In this document: piece by piece, positions 12,896 through 23,190 of the stretch | Position numbering within the stretch: position 1 is the first letter of the stretch | Layout of the letters: the number at the start of each line of letters is the position of its first letter | Assembly: GCF_026210795.1 (NCBI RefSeq) | Contig: NC_089433.1 | Coordinates: forward strand, 2,505,001 to 2,569,000 | From: Rhizophagus irregularis | Taxonomy: Eukaryota; Glomeromycota; Glomeromycetes; Glomerales; Glomeraceae | Length of the DNA stretch: 64,000 bases | Direction of reading: 5' to 3' | Program-made: the position numbers and the translations under genes | Notes under the pieces: generated by a model | What the model saw: the letters and a program-made list of their open reading frames with translations, nothing else | Databases searched by the model: none | Told to the model about the DNA's origin: nothing

Positions 12896-14877
12896 TTGGA
12901 TGGATTTTTAAAACTATTCAAAGCCTCTTTATTAGTAATAATATTTATTTCAGATTCTTCATCCTCTTCTATATTATTATTTTTAGGATTTGAAATTATC
13001 GCATCTATAATTTCTTTATCTGATAATGATTCTATTGGAATCTCGTCATCAATACAAATAAACTTCTTAGCTGTAATAGGATCTTGTAAATTTAATTCAT
13101 TAATAATGTCTTGTAAAGATGTAGTATGTAATTGATAATTACTACCTTATGTTGTAATAGTAAGGGTTGCAATCTATTACTACTTTTAAATTTAAAGTGT
13201 TGTAATATTACAACACTTATGATTATTCAAAAATTTTCTTTTTGAAAAATAAAAATTATAAAAATAAGTTTTTATAGAATAAATATCATCATAAAAAGAA
13301 ATAATTAATATATTATAATACATATTTGTATAATTAAAAATAATTACAACACTATATAATAATTACAATACTAATAGTATTATAATACTATATAATAATT
13401 ATAATATTGTGTTGCAATTACAACAAAAGTGTTGTATGTATGTTGTAATAGTTGCAACCTTACAACCTTTTAAAAATAATTACATATCACATCTTTAATG
13501 TCTTGTAATTCTAAAGTAATTTCATTGATATCGCTATCAATAGTATTTTGGTCAAAATCGTCTTCTAAATTTGGTAAAATACCCGTTTTTCTCCAGCAAT
13601 TTTTAATTGTACTTGATTTTACTATTTTTTATGCCTCACTTGCAAATGTTGTAAGATTAAGAATATCAATTGGTGTTATATTTGAACTATTTTCTTGAGC
13701 CATATCATATGTCTCCACCCTATTTGCGACTAAAATTTTCTATACTGAGTCTAAAAAATATTTAGATAATAAGATATTAAATTATAACAAATAATATTAA
13801 TAATTGGTATATTTTATTCTTACTTTAAAACTGTTAATAATATCAGCATCTAAAGGTTGTAAGTGAGAAGTTGTATTTGAAGGAAAAAAATGTACTTTAA
13901 TATTCGATAATTGTATAGTTTCATCAATTAAATGTATAGGTGCATTATCTGTTAATAATAAAATATTGCGATTTTATCATCTCATTAATTGATTAAGTTT
14001 ATTAAGATAATCACGCCATACTGATACTTGCATCCAAGCTGTATGGTTCCAATAATACCAAATGGGTAAATCATCCTTTTTAATTCCCTTTAAAATATGC
14101 GGAATCTACCACTTATGTATTATTAATGCAGGTAACTTATGACTACTCTCAGCATTACAGGTTAAAACAATTGTAATCTGATTTTTTGATTTTTAGTGCC
14201 AGAAATATCATGATCTGAAAGTATCTTGGATGGTTCTAAATTTCAAAATAAAGCTAAAAAATACAAAATTATTACAATTAATAATATGATATTTTGTGTA
14301 ACTCCAATTGTTATTTACCTGTTTCATCAACATTATAGACATCATGAAGATCATATTGTTCAATAATTTTTTGCAAAGCCACATGTTCTTCTTCTAATGT
14401 TTCTAATGGTGCACTGTTTGCTTCACCAGCTTTAATAAATTGTCTTATATTATAATGCTTTTTAAACTTTGATAACTACCTATCTGAAGTAGTGAAAGTT
14501 GTTGTTTGTAATTAAGTTGCAAAATTTAAAGCTTTAGCCTTTAATATGTCACCTGTAATTGTTAAATTTGAAGCTAATACTTGCTGCATCCATAAATATA
14601 ATGCAGATTCAATTTCTGGAAATTTTGCACCTCTATCCTTTTTTTGATTACTTAATTTTTTATTTGCAATATCAATATACAGCCATTTTTCCTTTTCTTT
14701 TAGTATTCTAGAAACTTGTGGGTTTGATATATCATATTTTTTAGCAAGATCATTTTGATTATATGATGGATTATCCCTTTTTCACTCACATAATTCTTTT
14801 TTTTGCACAAACGACAAACTTTTTCTTTTATTAGCTTTTTTTACTTCTTTTCTTTTGTCTTTTCCAACGGGTGGCAT
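12896..14877 (-). pseudogene. Decayed pogo/Tigger transposase (CENP-B-like plus DDE)
   Basis: The minus-strand reading begins MPPVGKDKRKEVKKANKRK and continues into a helix-turn-helix region (YDISNPQVSRILKEK), a CENP-B-like second DNA-binding part and the first catalytic segment VYNVDETG. Further on are WYYWNHTAWMQVSVW and TDNAPIHL, the second catalytic Asp region, then an acidic tail. This order is typical of pogo/Tigger transposases that bind element ends and cut and paste through an RNase H fold. Several stop codons interrupt it, for example after KKELCE, after LNFAT and after SDR. At those three places Trp or Gln codons are expected, so transitions explain them. The frame is also split by a 380-bp insertion. 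It is dead. Confidence 0.8.
13117..13496. mobile_element. Fold-back insertion inside the old Tigger element
   Basis: The segment begins AGATGTAGTATGTAATT and ends in the inverse form AATTACATATCACATCT. It is flanked on both sides by AATGTCTTGTAA (13105-13116 and 13497-13508), which looks like a 12-bp target duplication. The interior is made of GTTGTAAT and ATTACAAC words that can fold. It has no ORF. The family is unknown. Confidence 0.55.
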
Positions 14878-15208
14878 TTTCAAGAACAACGAAAAAAAGT
14901 TGTATCACAATAATAGGCGTTTATCATTAAAAAAAAAGGAAATTAAACTAACTACATGCATATGTTTAAAAATGATTTGTAAATGCAAATCTAATGATTT
15001 CACGTAATATTTACTATAACAAGAATATATTTATAATATACGTTCTATAGTAAAATTCTAAAAAAGTTTACTATATCTAATATCGAGATTTTATTAGTAA
15101 GTTTACTATAACGAACAAGATTTATTAGTAAGTGAACTGGGAAATTAAAAAAGTTTATTATAAGCCAAATTTACTATAACGAGCTTTACTATAATGAGCG
15201 TTGACTAT

Positions 15209-16344
15209 AGCTAGTTAAATTATATAAAGTAATGGTTAATTAAAAAAATTTTAACCAGATACTTATTTTTTATTAATACAATTAGATTTACTATTATCAG
15301 ATATAAACATTATTTTTAATAAAACTTTTATCTAATTTAGTAAATATATATAGCCAAATTTTTAATTTATAATAATAGGATTCTGCCAATTACTAATAAA
15401 TATCACTTAAAAAATTTTAATTTTTATATAAAACTTTACAACTTTACTTTAAGATTTACTTAAATTCTATTAGTTAATTAGCTAAAAAAGAAAAAAATAT
15501 AATAATCTTAGTTCTATAATAATTTAACTAATATTAGTATTAGAAATACAATAAGATTTTTCTTATTAAAATGAATCTAATGATATAAAATTTATTAAAA
15601 TCTAATCAGTAAGTTATTTAAAAATAGAAGTATATAAAATAAGAAAATTTGAAAAATACTTTTAAAATAAGCAATTTTTTGTAAATTTTATATAATCAAT
15701 AAGCAACTTTTATATAGAATTTTTTATATATCTGTACAGATTATGGATTGTGAATATTCATTTTGTTATTTTAGTATTTATGGATAAATAATTTAATATG
15801 AATAATTTTTGAATAATCTGCAGATAATTTTTATATTCACAGATATACAGATAACCCTTATATTTACAGATAATCCTATAAAATAACTTTAAAATTATAT
15901 ATAAAATTCATTATGCCAATGGTTTATTTTATTTTATTAATTATTAACATTGTAATATTATTTAAAATACAAATTAAAAAAGTTGAACATATGAAAAAAC
16001 AACTTTTCTTTAGAAATTGAGATTATTGTAATACCTTGATTTAGTTTAGAAGTTTGGATTTTGGAAACAAATTTGAGTATTAAAATATCAAATAAGGTGA
16101 GAAAATGAAAAACTAAACTTTATTTAAAATAAAAACAAAGACAATGAAAAAATTTAAAAAAATATAATATTCTCTTACTTTAGTAATATGTAAATTAGCA
16201 AAAAAAAATATACAAAATAATAAATAGTTAGGTTTATTAGAAAAAGAATTAATACTATTTTTAACTGCTAAGTTATTTGAAAAAATATAATTTTAAAATA
16301 AACATATATAAAAACAAACTTTTTGTTTATAATATATATAAAAA
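15209..16344. other. AT-rich intergenic stretch
   Basis: No gene, repeat boundary or RNA is recognisable. It contains the 3' flank of the acyltransferase-like gene. Confidence 0.6.
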
Positions 16345-17871
16345 TTATTCTTCAACTAAATTAATATTTTTATTTGAAATTAATTTTAAACATTTAATAA
16401 TACCATTACTAAATTCTTTTACTTTCTCATTAGAAATAGCACCTTTTTGATAAGTAATACTAATATTTAACTTGTTACTATAACTAATACTATTAACATT
16501 TATAGCGGCACCAACAACTTGAGCAGATTGAGAAATAAACATATCTATAATTTTCCAATTGCAAGTATTGGTATTTTCATTGTAATATTTTCCCCAATTG
16601 CTTAATTCAAAAGAATAACCTCTACCCATGGGTAATCCAATCATTTTTTGTTTAAAAAAATCTTCCCAGGATTTATTATCTTTTGAAAGATAATCTAACA
16701 TACCAACATGTTGTATTGACGATGGTATATCATTTTCTAACTGAGATTTATATTGACGGCATAACTCCCAAAAGTAAATGTTATCAAAATTTGATCTATT
16801 AACGGGAACTTTGTAATCAAATAAAAATTCTGTTACATAATTTCCCATATCATCACTTGAAATTGGAGGTGTGGCATAAGGTCTAAGCGTGAATGGAGAA
16901 GTTATTCTAATAGATTTATTACTATTATTAAGATAGTGAGATGAGGAAAATAAAATTGCGGTATGTAAAACAGCTTGAATAGTTGTTTGATTTTGTCTTG
17001 TAATTAAAATCAAATTTTCAAATTCATCTTTTTCAAGTGAATACAACAGAACTTTTGTGTGGTAATCTAAAAGATCTTTTGAGTGCGTATCACCAGCCCA
17101 ATAATTTGGTAACAAGGATTTTTTGAGAATTGATGGTAATAAAAGCTCAATGAATGCTTCTTTTAATAAATGAGGAATAGTTGGTTTAACATTGATTCTT
17201 TTTTCGAGTGGTTCACAAATCTGATGTGTATCAGGAATGGAAATGATATATTTCGAAAAAGGATTTATCGGTTCTATGAAAGAATTGTTTTTTTCTTGCA
17301 ATGTAGAATTTACAGATTCTATAAATGTGTTGTGAATAGCATAAGCACTTTTTCCATCTCCAATACAATGATGCCAACAAAACATTACGCATAAATCGTA
17401 ATCAGGTCGCGTTTGCGTATTTCCATCCGAATTCGTTGCTATCCCGATAGTCATTCGCCAAAGTGGTTTTGTTTCATCATCTTGATCAAGAGCAATATCA
17501 TGTTCTTGTTCAAAAGCATTTACTAAATCTTTTTCATCATTAGAAATTACAACAAATTTAATTAAATTAGACAAATCAATTTGAGAGAGAAGAATAAATA
17601 ATGGCTGTGGAGATCTAGTATCTTTAAGGGAAATCGAAAGGGAAGGTTGTTTTAGTATTAATTTTTTCAGTGACGGGTAGAGAATTTGTAAAATGAATTC
17701 CTTAGCTTCGTTAATTATATTATTTGTAATTGGGTCAATTATGGGATTTAATTTGTATAATTCATCCCATTGATATCTTATAGAAAATAAAATATTATTA
17801 TAAAAGTTTACATTTTGTCTTGTAATATAATATCGTTCAAGATTACCGACTGGACGAAGTATTTTTGTCAT
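16345..17871 (-). CDS. Alcohol acetyltransferase-like enzyme (AATase/condensation fold)
   Basis: A single-exon gene of 508 residues beginning MTKILRPVGN. The signature HHCIGDG at residues 167-173 matches the HHxxxDG catalytic motif of the BAHD/condensation/AATase superfamily, in which the second His acts as general base for acyl transfer from CoA. WAGD at 258-261 and the segment TTIQAVLHTA fit the fungal alcohol O-acetyltransferase family (Atf-like). There is no obvious signal peptide or membrane anchor. It would transfer an acyl group, possibly acetyl from acetyl-CoA, to an alcohol or amine; the substrate is not predictable. The ATG lies about 210 bases from the SEC61 gamma start, so the two genes share a divergent promoter region. 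The length fits the family and the ORF is intact. Confidence 0.8.
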   Translation of the reverse strand: MTKILRPVGNLERYYITRQNVNFYNNILFSIRYQWDELYKLNPIIDPITNNIINEAKEFILQILYPSLKKLILKQPSLSISLKDTRSPQPLFILLSQIDLSNLIKFVVISNDEKDLVNAFEQEHDIALDQDDETKPLWRMTIGIATNSDGNTQTRPDYDLCVMFCWHHCIGDGKSAYAIHNTFIESVNSTLQEKNNSFIEPINPFSKYIISIPDTHQICEPLEKRINVKPTIPHLLKEAFIELLLPSILKKSLLPNYWAGDTHSKDLLDYHTKVLLYSLEKDEFENLILITRQNQTTIQAVLHTAILFSSSHYLNNSNKSIRITSPFTLRPYATPPISSDDMGNYVTEFLFDYKVPVNRSNFDNIYFWELCRQYKSQLENDIPSSIQHVGMLDYLSKDNKSWEDFFKQKMIGLPMGRGYSFELSNWGKYYNENTNTCNWKIIDMFISQSAQVVGAAINVNSISYSNKLNISITYQKGAISNEKVKEFSNGIIKCLKLISNKNINLVEE

Positions 17872-18081
17872 TAATAAAAAGGACGAATATCTTTTGTTTT
17901 CGCAGTGTTATGTCATCAAATTATGTTGTCCTACATTTCAATTATTGCAAGGCGTGGCAAAGATTCATTGGTTCTTATTTGTTATTAGTTATGTCCAAAG
18001 TATATAAAGGTCTTTTTATTTTATTTCGAATATAACTTTTTTTTTTTATTTTTTAAACTTTTTCTTTCAGAATAAATAAAA
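17872..18081. promoter_or_regulatory. Shared divergent promoter, acyltransferase and SEC61 gamma
   Basis: This 210-base gap separates two divergent start codons. It holds an ATTGG (inverted CCAAT) at 17967-17971 and a TATATAAAGG box at 18001-18010, placed to serve the SEC61 gamma side. The pyrimidine-rich tract just before the ATG at 18082 may be the transcription start area. Confidence 0.5.
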
Positions 18082-18443
18082 ATGTCTGACCAGATTAAAG
18101 AATTCATTGAAATGCCGAAACAGTTTATGAAAGAAGGCTCGCAGTTTGTAAATCGGTGTACGAAGCCTGACAGAAAAGGTAAGAGTCTGGTTTTCTTTAG
18201 TTGGAAGAGCTATTCAAAATTTAATGTATTTAAATTGTTAATTTTGGTTTGTAGAATTTATTAAAATCTCACAGGCTGTTGCTATGGGATTTTTCGTCAT
18301 GGGATTCATTGGTTTCTTTGTTAAGTTAATTCATATTCCAATTAACAACATCCTTGTGTATGTATAAAATATCTAAAATTCTTAATAATAATAATCAACA
18401 TAATTAACCCTTACTTTTTAATTTTCTTAGCGGTGGTGCTTAA
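18082..18443 (+). CDS. SSS1: Protein translocase Sec61 gamma subunit
   Basis: Three exons, at 18082-18178, 18255-18357 and 18431-18443, join cleanly at GT-AG sites to give 70 residues. The last exon encodes only the terminal GGA plus stop and completes one Val codon. The protein starts [19 protein letters not shown], carries the basic [10 protein letters not shown] segment, then one hydrophobic helix ([19 protein letters not shown]) and ends INNILVGGA, as in Sec61 gamma/SecE proteins generally. It is a tail-anchored subunit that clamps the Sec61 channel in the ER membrane during protein import. Length and every conserved block match the family. It is transcribed divergently from the acyltransferase-like gene and converges on ISD11. 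Confidence 0.95.
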
Positions 18444-19121
18444 GCATCTAGGCGTATTTTTATATCAGAGATTAATAGAAAACAATAGATTATTCAGTTT
18501 TTTTGCATATTTAAATTTATAATTTTTTTTTTGTTTTTTTTTGGGTGAAGAATCAGATAGCCAGTTCTTTATATACATTAACTACTATATATTTTAATAC
18601 AAATTAATTTTATTACAACATTATTTTTAAAAAACGGACTTTTTTTTAAAAAAAAATGACATTCTTAAAGAATGCAATAAAAAAATCCTTTCGATGACTA
18701 TCTCTTACAAAACTATTATTATTATTATTAAAATCTTTTATGATTCAATTAGAATTTTTTTGTTTGATGAAAAAAAATTAACAGTGATAATATGCTTTTT
18801 TCTCTATGAAAATTACAGTGCAAAATAAAAGTTTCAATTATAGAATACTTGAAATTACCCTTTCCAATATTTTAATCAATTCTTATTTCTTTCTTTATAC
18901 CACTATAAAATTATAAATCAACAAATTATGCTTTACTCAATATTAACATGAAATTCAAATATTTTCCAATTTATATAAAATGAAGGTTGAACGTTTCCAT
19001 CATATTGAAATGAGCTTATGTTTAAAAGCATATTAATATACAAGTAAAAAAAGACATTTCAATAAAGAGAAAAACCCCTTATCCTCTACCCTACTTAATT
19101 ATATCCTGAAATTCCTCCATT
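18444..19121. other. 3' flanks between convergent SEC61 gamma and ISD11
   Basis: No gene is visible. The gap should contain both 3' UTRs; several AATAAA-like words are present (for example near 18676 and 18823). Confidence 0.6.
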
Positions 19122-19397
19122 TTAATTTTTCTCTTCTACTACTAAACGGTCAACAGAATAGAGACTATTCAAATAACCTTGGCGTTTTAATACACCTAAT
19201 TCACGTTCAGCTTTTCCTACAAGTTGTATAATTTTATCGGAATCTGTTTCATTCTTATTAACATGATAAGAATCTCTTATTCTACGATATGCATAATCTC
19301 TAAAATTATAACTAGAAAATTTTTGACTCGCTCTAAGAAGTGAACGATAAAGATGAAGAATGTATGTCCGATTTGGTAATGCTTGTTTTGTTGCCAT
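19122..19397 (-). CDS. ISD11: Isd11/LYRM4, iron-sulfur cluster assembly LYR protein
   Basis: A single-exon 91-residue protein. The LYR tripeptide at residues 16-18 is followed by LLRASQKFSSYNFRDYAYRR, the classic Isd11 block, and later by ELGVLKRQG and SLYSVDRLVVE. Isd11 binds acyl carrier protein through its LYR helix and stabilises the cysteine desulfurase Nfs1 in the mitochondrial matrix, supplying sulfur for Fe-S clusters. The size is that of the family and no cleavable presequence is needed. It is transcribed divergently from the eS17 gene. Confidence 0.93.
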   Translation of the reverse strand: MATKQALPNRTYILHLYRSLLRASQKFSSYNFRDYAYRRIRDSYHVNKNETDSDKIIQLVGKAERELGVLKRQGYLNSLYSVDRLVVEEKN

Positions 19398-19617
19398 AAT
19401 ATTCTTTTTAAAAATTATTTAGGTTTAGATAATTTTTCTTATCTGGAAAGTAAAAGTAAAAGTAATTACGAGATTTTATCTGTTACTCGCGATCGAATCA
19501 GATCTTATTTTATTGGCTAGAAATTTATATCACGTGAAACAATTTTTTTTTAAAAATTTAATTTACAAAAACTATTCGTTCTTCCTTTTAGTTTTTGGAC
19601 TCAAAAAGCAGTAAACA
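19398..19617. promoter_or_regulatory. Shared divergent promoter, ISD11 and RPS17
   Basis: A 220-base gap between two start codons. It contains an inverted CCAAT box (ATTGG, 19512-19516) and a palindromic CACGTG E-box at 19531-19536. A pyrimidine-rich CTTCCTTTTAG lies just before the eS17 start, reminiscent of ribosomal protein gene initiation sites. Confidence 0.5.
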
Positions 19618-20712
19618 ATGGTAAGTGAATTTATACTTTGCGAGAAATTTATCAAAGGAATTAGGCTTCTAGGGTGCTTGTGCATTTTATATATCATGGA
19701 GGGTTAGTTTTTTCTTATTGTTTGGGGCAATAAATTTTAAAGAGGTTAAGAAAGAAACTAGAGAATCTCAATATCCATCTGTTATATCTATCAGTCGAAA
19801 GTGATTACATAATGGATTGGGTAGTGATATTTATTGAATGATCCATGCATACATCGATTCAATTAATTTATCGGATTCAATTAATTTATCGTAATTGATG
19901 ATTATTATTTTTTTTTAATTTTGAATATTTCTTTTATGCATTTGTTAAATAGGGTCGTGTCCGAACAAAGACAGTAAAAAAGGTGAGCTCTAGGTTAATA
20001 TTCCGTGTTTCTGTTTGTATAAGTAAGCTCAAAGTAATGATTTTATTATTTAGGCGTCCAAGCTCATCATTGAGAAATATTATTCACGCCTAACTCTCGA
20101 CTTCCAAACCAACAAAAAGGTATACTTTTTTTATGATTTTGGGTACTTAATGCGGTTATATTAATTAATATTTATTAAATTGAATTACGGTAGATTTGTG
20201 ATGAAGTCGCGATTATTGCGTAAGCACATACTTTAAATTATGATACTTTTGAGAATCTCTCAGTGTTAAAATCTTTCTTATTGTTATAGATCCAAGAGAC
20301 TTCGTAATAAAATAGCAGGTTTCACTACGCATTTAATGAAACGTATTCAACGTGGACCTGTGCGTGGTATTTCTTTCAAATTACAAGAGGAGGAACGCGA
20401 GAGAAAAGATAATTATGTTCCTGAAGTATCTGCTTTATCTGTCGAAACTATTGAAATTGATCCTGATACCAAGGTACATAACTTTTTCGAAAAAAAAATG
20501 CATATTCATTATATTTTGAAAAGCAATAGCTAATTAATTTAAACTTATAGGATCTTCTTAAAGCTATGAATTTTGATAACTTGAGCGGCGTTACTGTTAC
20601 AGCTCCAGTTGCTTTGAATGCACTTGCTGAACGTCCAGGGCGTGGTCAAAGAGGTGGCCGAGGTGGTGGCGGCGGCGGCGATCGCCCACCTCGTCAACAA
20701 GCTGAATCTTAA
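19618..20712 (+). CDS. RPS17: 40S ribosomal protein eS17, six exons
   Basis: Exons at 19618-19620 (ATG only), 19953-19982, 20054-20119, 20194-20219, 20290-20473 and 20551-20712 join in frame to 156 residues. The protein starts [20 protein letters not shown], continues [21 protein letters not shown] and [11 protein letters not shown], and then [20 protein letters not shown], all diagnostic of eS17. It is part of the small ribosomal subunit head/beak region. The isolated initiator codon with a 332-base first intron is a common ribosomal protein gene layout in fungi. The C-terminus is unusual: after [13 protein letters not shown] comes an Arg/Gly-rich tail containing [16 protein letters not shown], longer than in most eS17 proteins I recall. 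Confidence 0.95.
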
Positions 20713-21294
20713 TTAATAAAATTTTATATTTATAATTTTTTAATGAATAGGATGACTCTTTTTTTGTTATGACTTTTACTTAGTAAAGTTATTTGAAATC
20801 ATAAGTTTATAATTTTAATATTAAAAAATTTTGAGCATGTATTATAATTTTATAAACAAACTAAAATCAATTTATTGTATGTAAATAAATGCTCATATGA
20901 ACTTCGCTTAGATTTATAAGATTTATAGTTCGTTTAATTGAAGTCGTTAAAATACACCAGTCAATAACCCTGAAAGTGAATATTTTGGAGAGATTAAAAT
21001 GCTAGATTCCCCAAGATTTTTATTGTACAATGTTATCATTATCCAATGACAATAATAGAATTAAAGAATTTTTTATTTATTCAATAATATTAGCGCTAAA
21101 CTACGGAAAGGCAACTTATGAAGTAACTAGACCATGGTTATTTATTGTAATCTTTTTTTAGTTTTTACATGAATAATCTGCTATTAAAAAGATATATCTC
21201 TCTAGCAAAGCAGACAATCAAGCTAATGTAACCAAATATTTTTATATACAAAACAAATATATGAAAGGATTTTTTCATTTGTAAAAAGGTTCGT
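20713..21294. other. Intergenic stretch between convergent RPS17 and polyubiquitin
   Basis: No gene is recognised. It should hold the two 3' UTRs. The ORF overlapping its right end is antisense noise over the last polyubiquitin exon. Confidence 0.6.
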
Positions 21295-22148
<854 letters not shown>

Positions 22149-23190
22149 GTTTGAAATTAAATTTTTGAGAAGGTAGGAAAGGTTTGTGGTAGAAAAAAAG
22201 AAAAAAATAGCAAAAATAAATCATTTATAATCAAAATTTGTGCGCGTGATCATGAGAATGACGTCACAAACAAAAACGAAATATAAGAATTTCGCGCAGC
22301 ATTTATCTTAGGAAGCACTTTTAAATGTATGTATTTTAAAATATAACAGTACTTAAAAAAATACGAACATTTATTGGGCACAACAGATAAGTTTATTTAA
22401 ACCTATGTCACTAGAACTCAGAATTACAATATAAACGGAACACTTGGAAATTTTGTTGCCAATAAACATAACACGTGATAAAACCATTTTCCTTCGCATA
22501 ATGCCTAAATCCGACATTTTCGTTGGTTAATATTCTCTAACTATTTTATAATTATACGTGTAACATGTCACTCACATCCAGTCGGTCGGTTGCGATGGTT
22601 GTTTTGCATATGACCGAAAATGCAACCTTGAATAATTTATTTAAGCTCTGAAATTTGTATCATACCTGGGTAGTCTGATCTTGCTGACGGGAATGTAACC
22701 TGTTCAGCGATCCGATTTTGCGTTCTATAAAAAAGTAGGGTTTTTAGACACATGCTTGGATTTGCCCATAAATTAAAAAATAATACCTGCTGGCAACTTA
22801 AGCTTCCTTCACTTGTCCCTTTAATCAAAGTATTCGAATTGCGCCTTGAAAATAAAACAGAACGCGTTAATAATATACAAATATTTTTATACTCTGAAAA
22901 ACTTTAAAACTTTATTTAACAGTTAAGCTTCTTTGGTTGTTTTCTTTAACCAAAGTATTCAAAGTATGCCTACGCGTCAAAAACATGAAATTATTTAATA
23001 TCCACAATTTTGATTGGTTTATCATCATTAGTCCGCACAATCTCCTAGGTTAACATTCCAGAAGATATTGTGTCACGGTTAATTCACGTGAACTTCTCCT
23101 TTTTTTTCCATTTTGTTAAACTTGTTTGAAAGCAAGATACAAGACATTCAAAAGTCAGAACCAAAAGTTTTTGTAATTTGTTCCTTCGAA
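22149..23190. promoter_or_regulatory. Divergent upstream region, polyubiquitin and TFIIF alpha
   Basis: A gap of about 1 kb with several palindromic sites: TGACGTCA (CRE/ATF type) at 22259-22266, about 110 bases upstream of the polyubiquitin ATG; CACGTG at 22472-22477 and 23085-23090; and TTCCAGAA, a heat-shock-element-like dyad, at 23056-23063. A stress-type promoter would suit polyubiquitin, but this is inference. Between 22630 and 22980 there are splice-like signals and a duplicated exon-like block, described under findings. The TTG-initiated extension of the TFIIF frame upstream of 23191 is not needed. Confidence 0.45.

Larger units (their letters stand above)
12585..15208 (-). mobile_element. 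Old pogo/Tigger-type DNA transposon
   Basis: Inverted ends share the words CGTTATAGTRAA and TAGTMAA: the left end is near 12585-12660 and the right near 15165-15208. Ends are approximate because of divergence. Inside is a decayed minus-strand transposase (12896-14877) and a later fold-back insertion (13117-13496). The terminal words resemble, at a distance, the GGTTATAACGAACC end of the younger Tigger element at 53148-55348. Confidence 0.7.

Noticed and set aside
23113-23190. Upstream extension of TFIIF alpha
   Set aside because: This part of the frame starts at TTG, not ATG. The first ATG in frame is at 23191.
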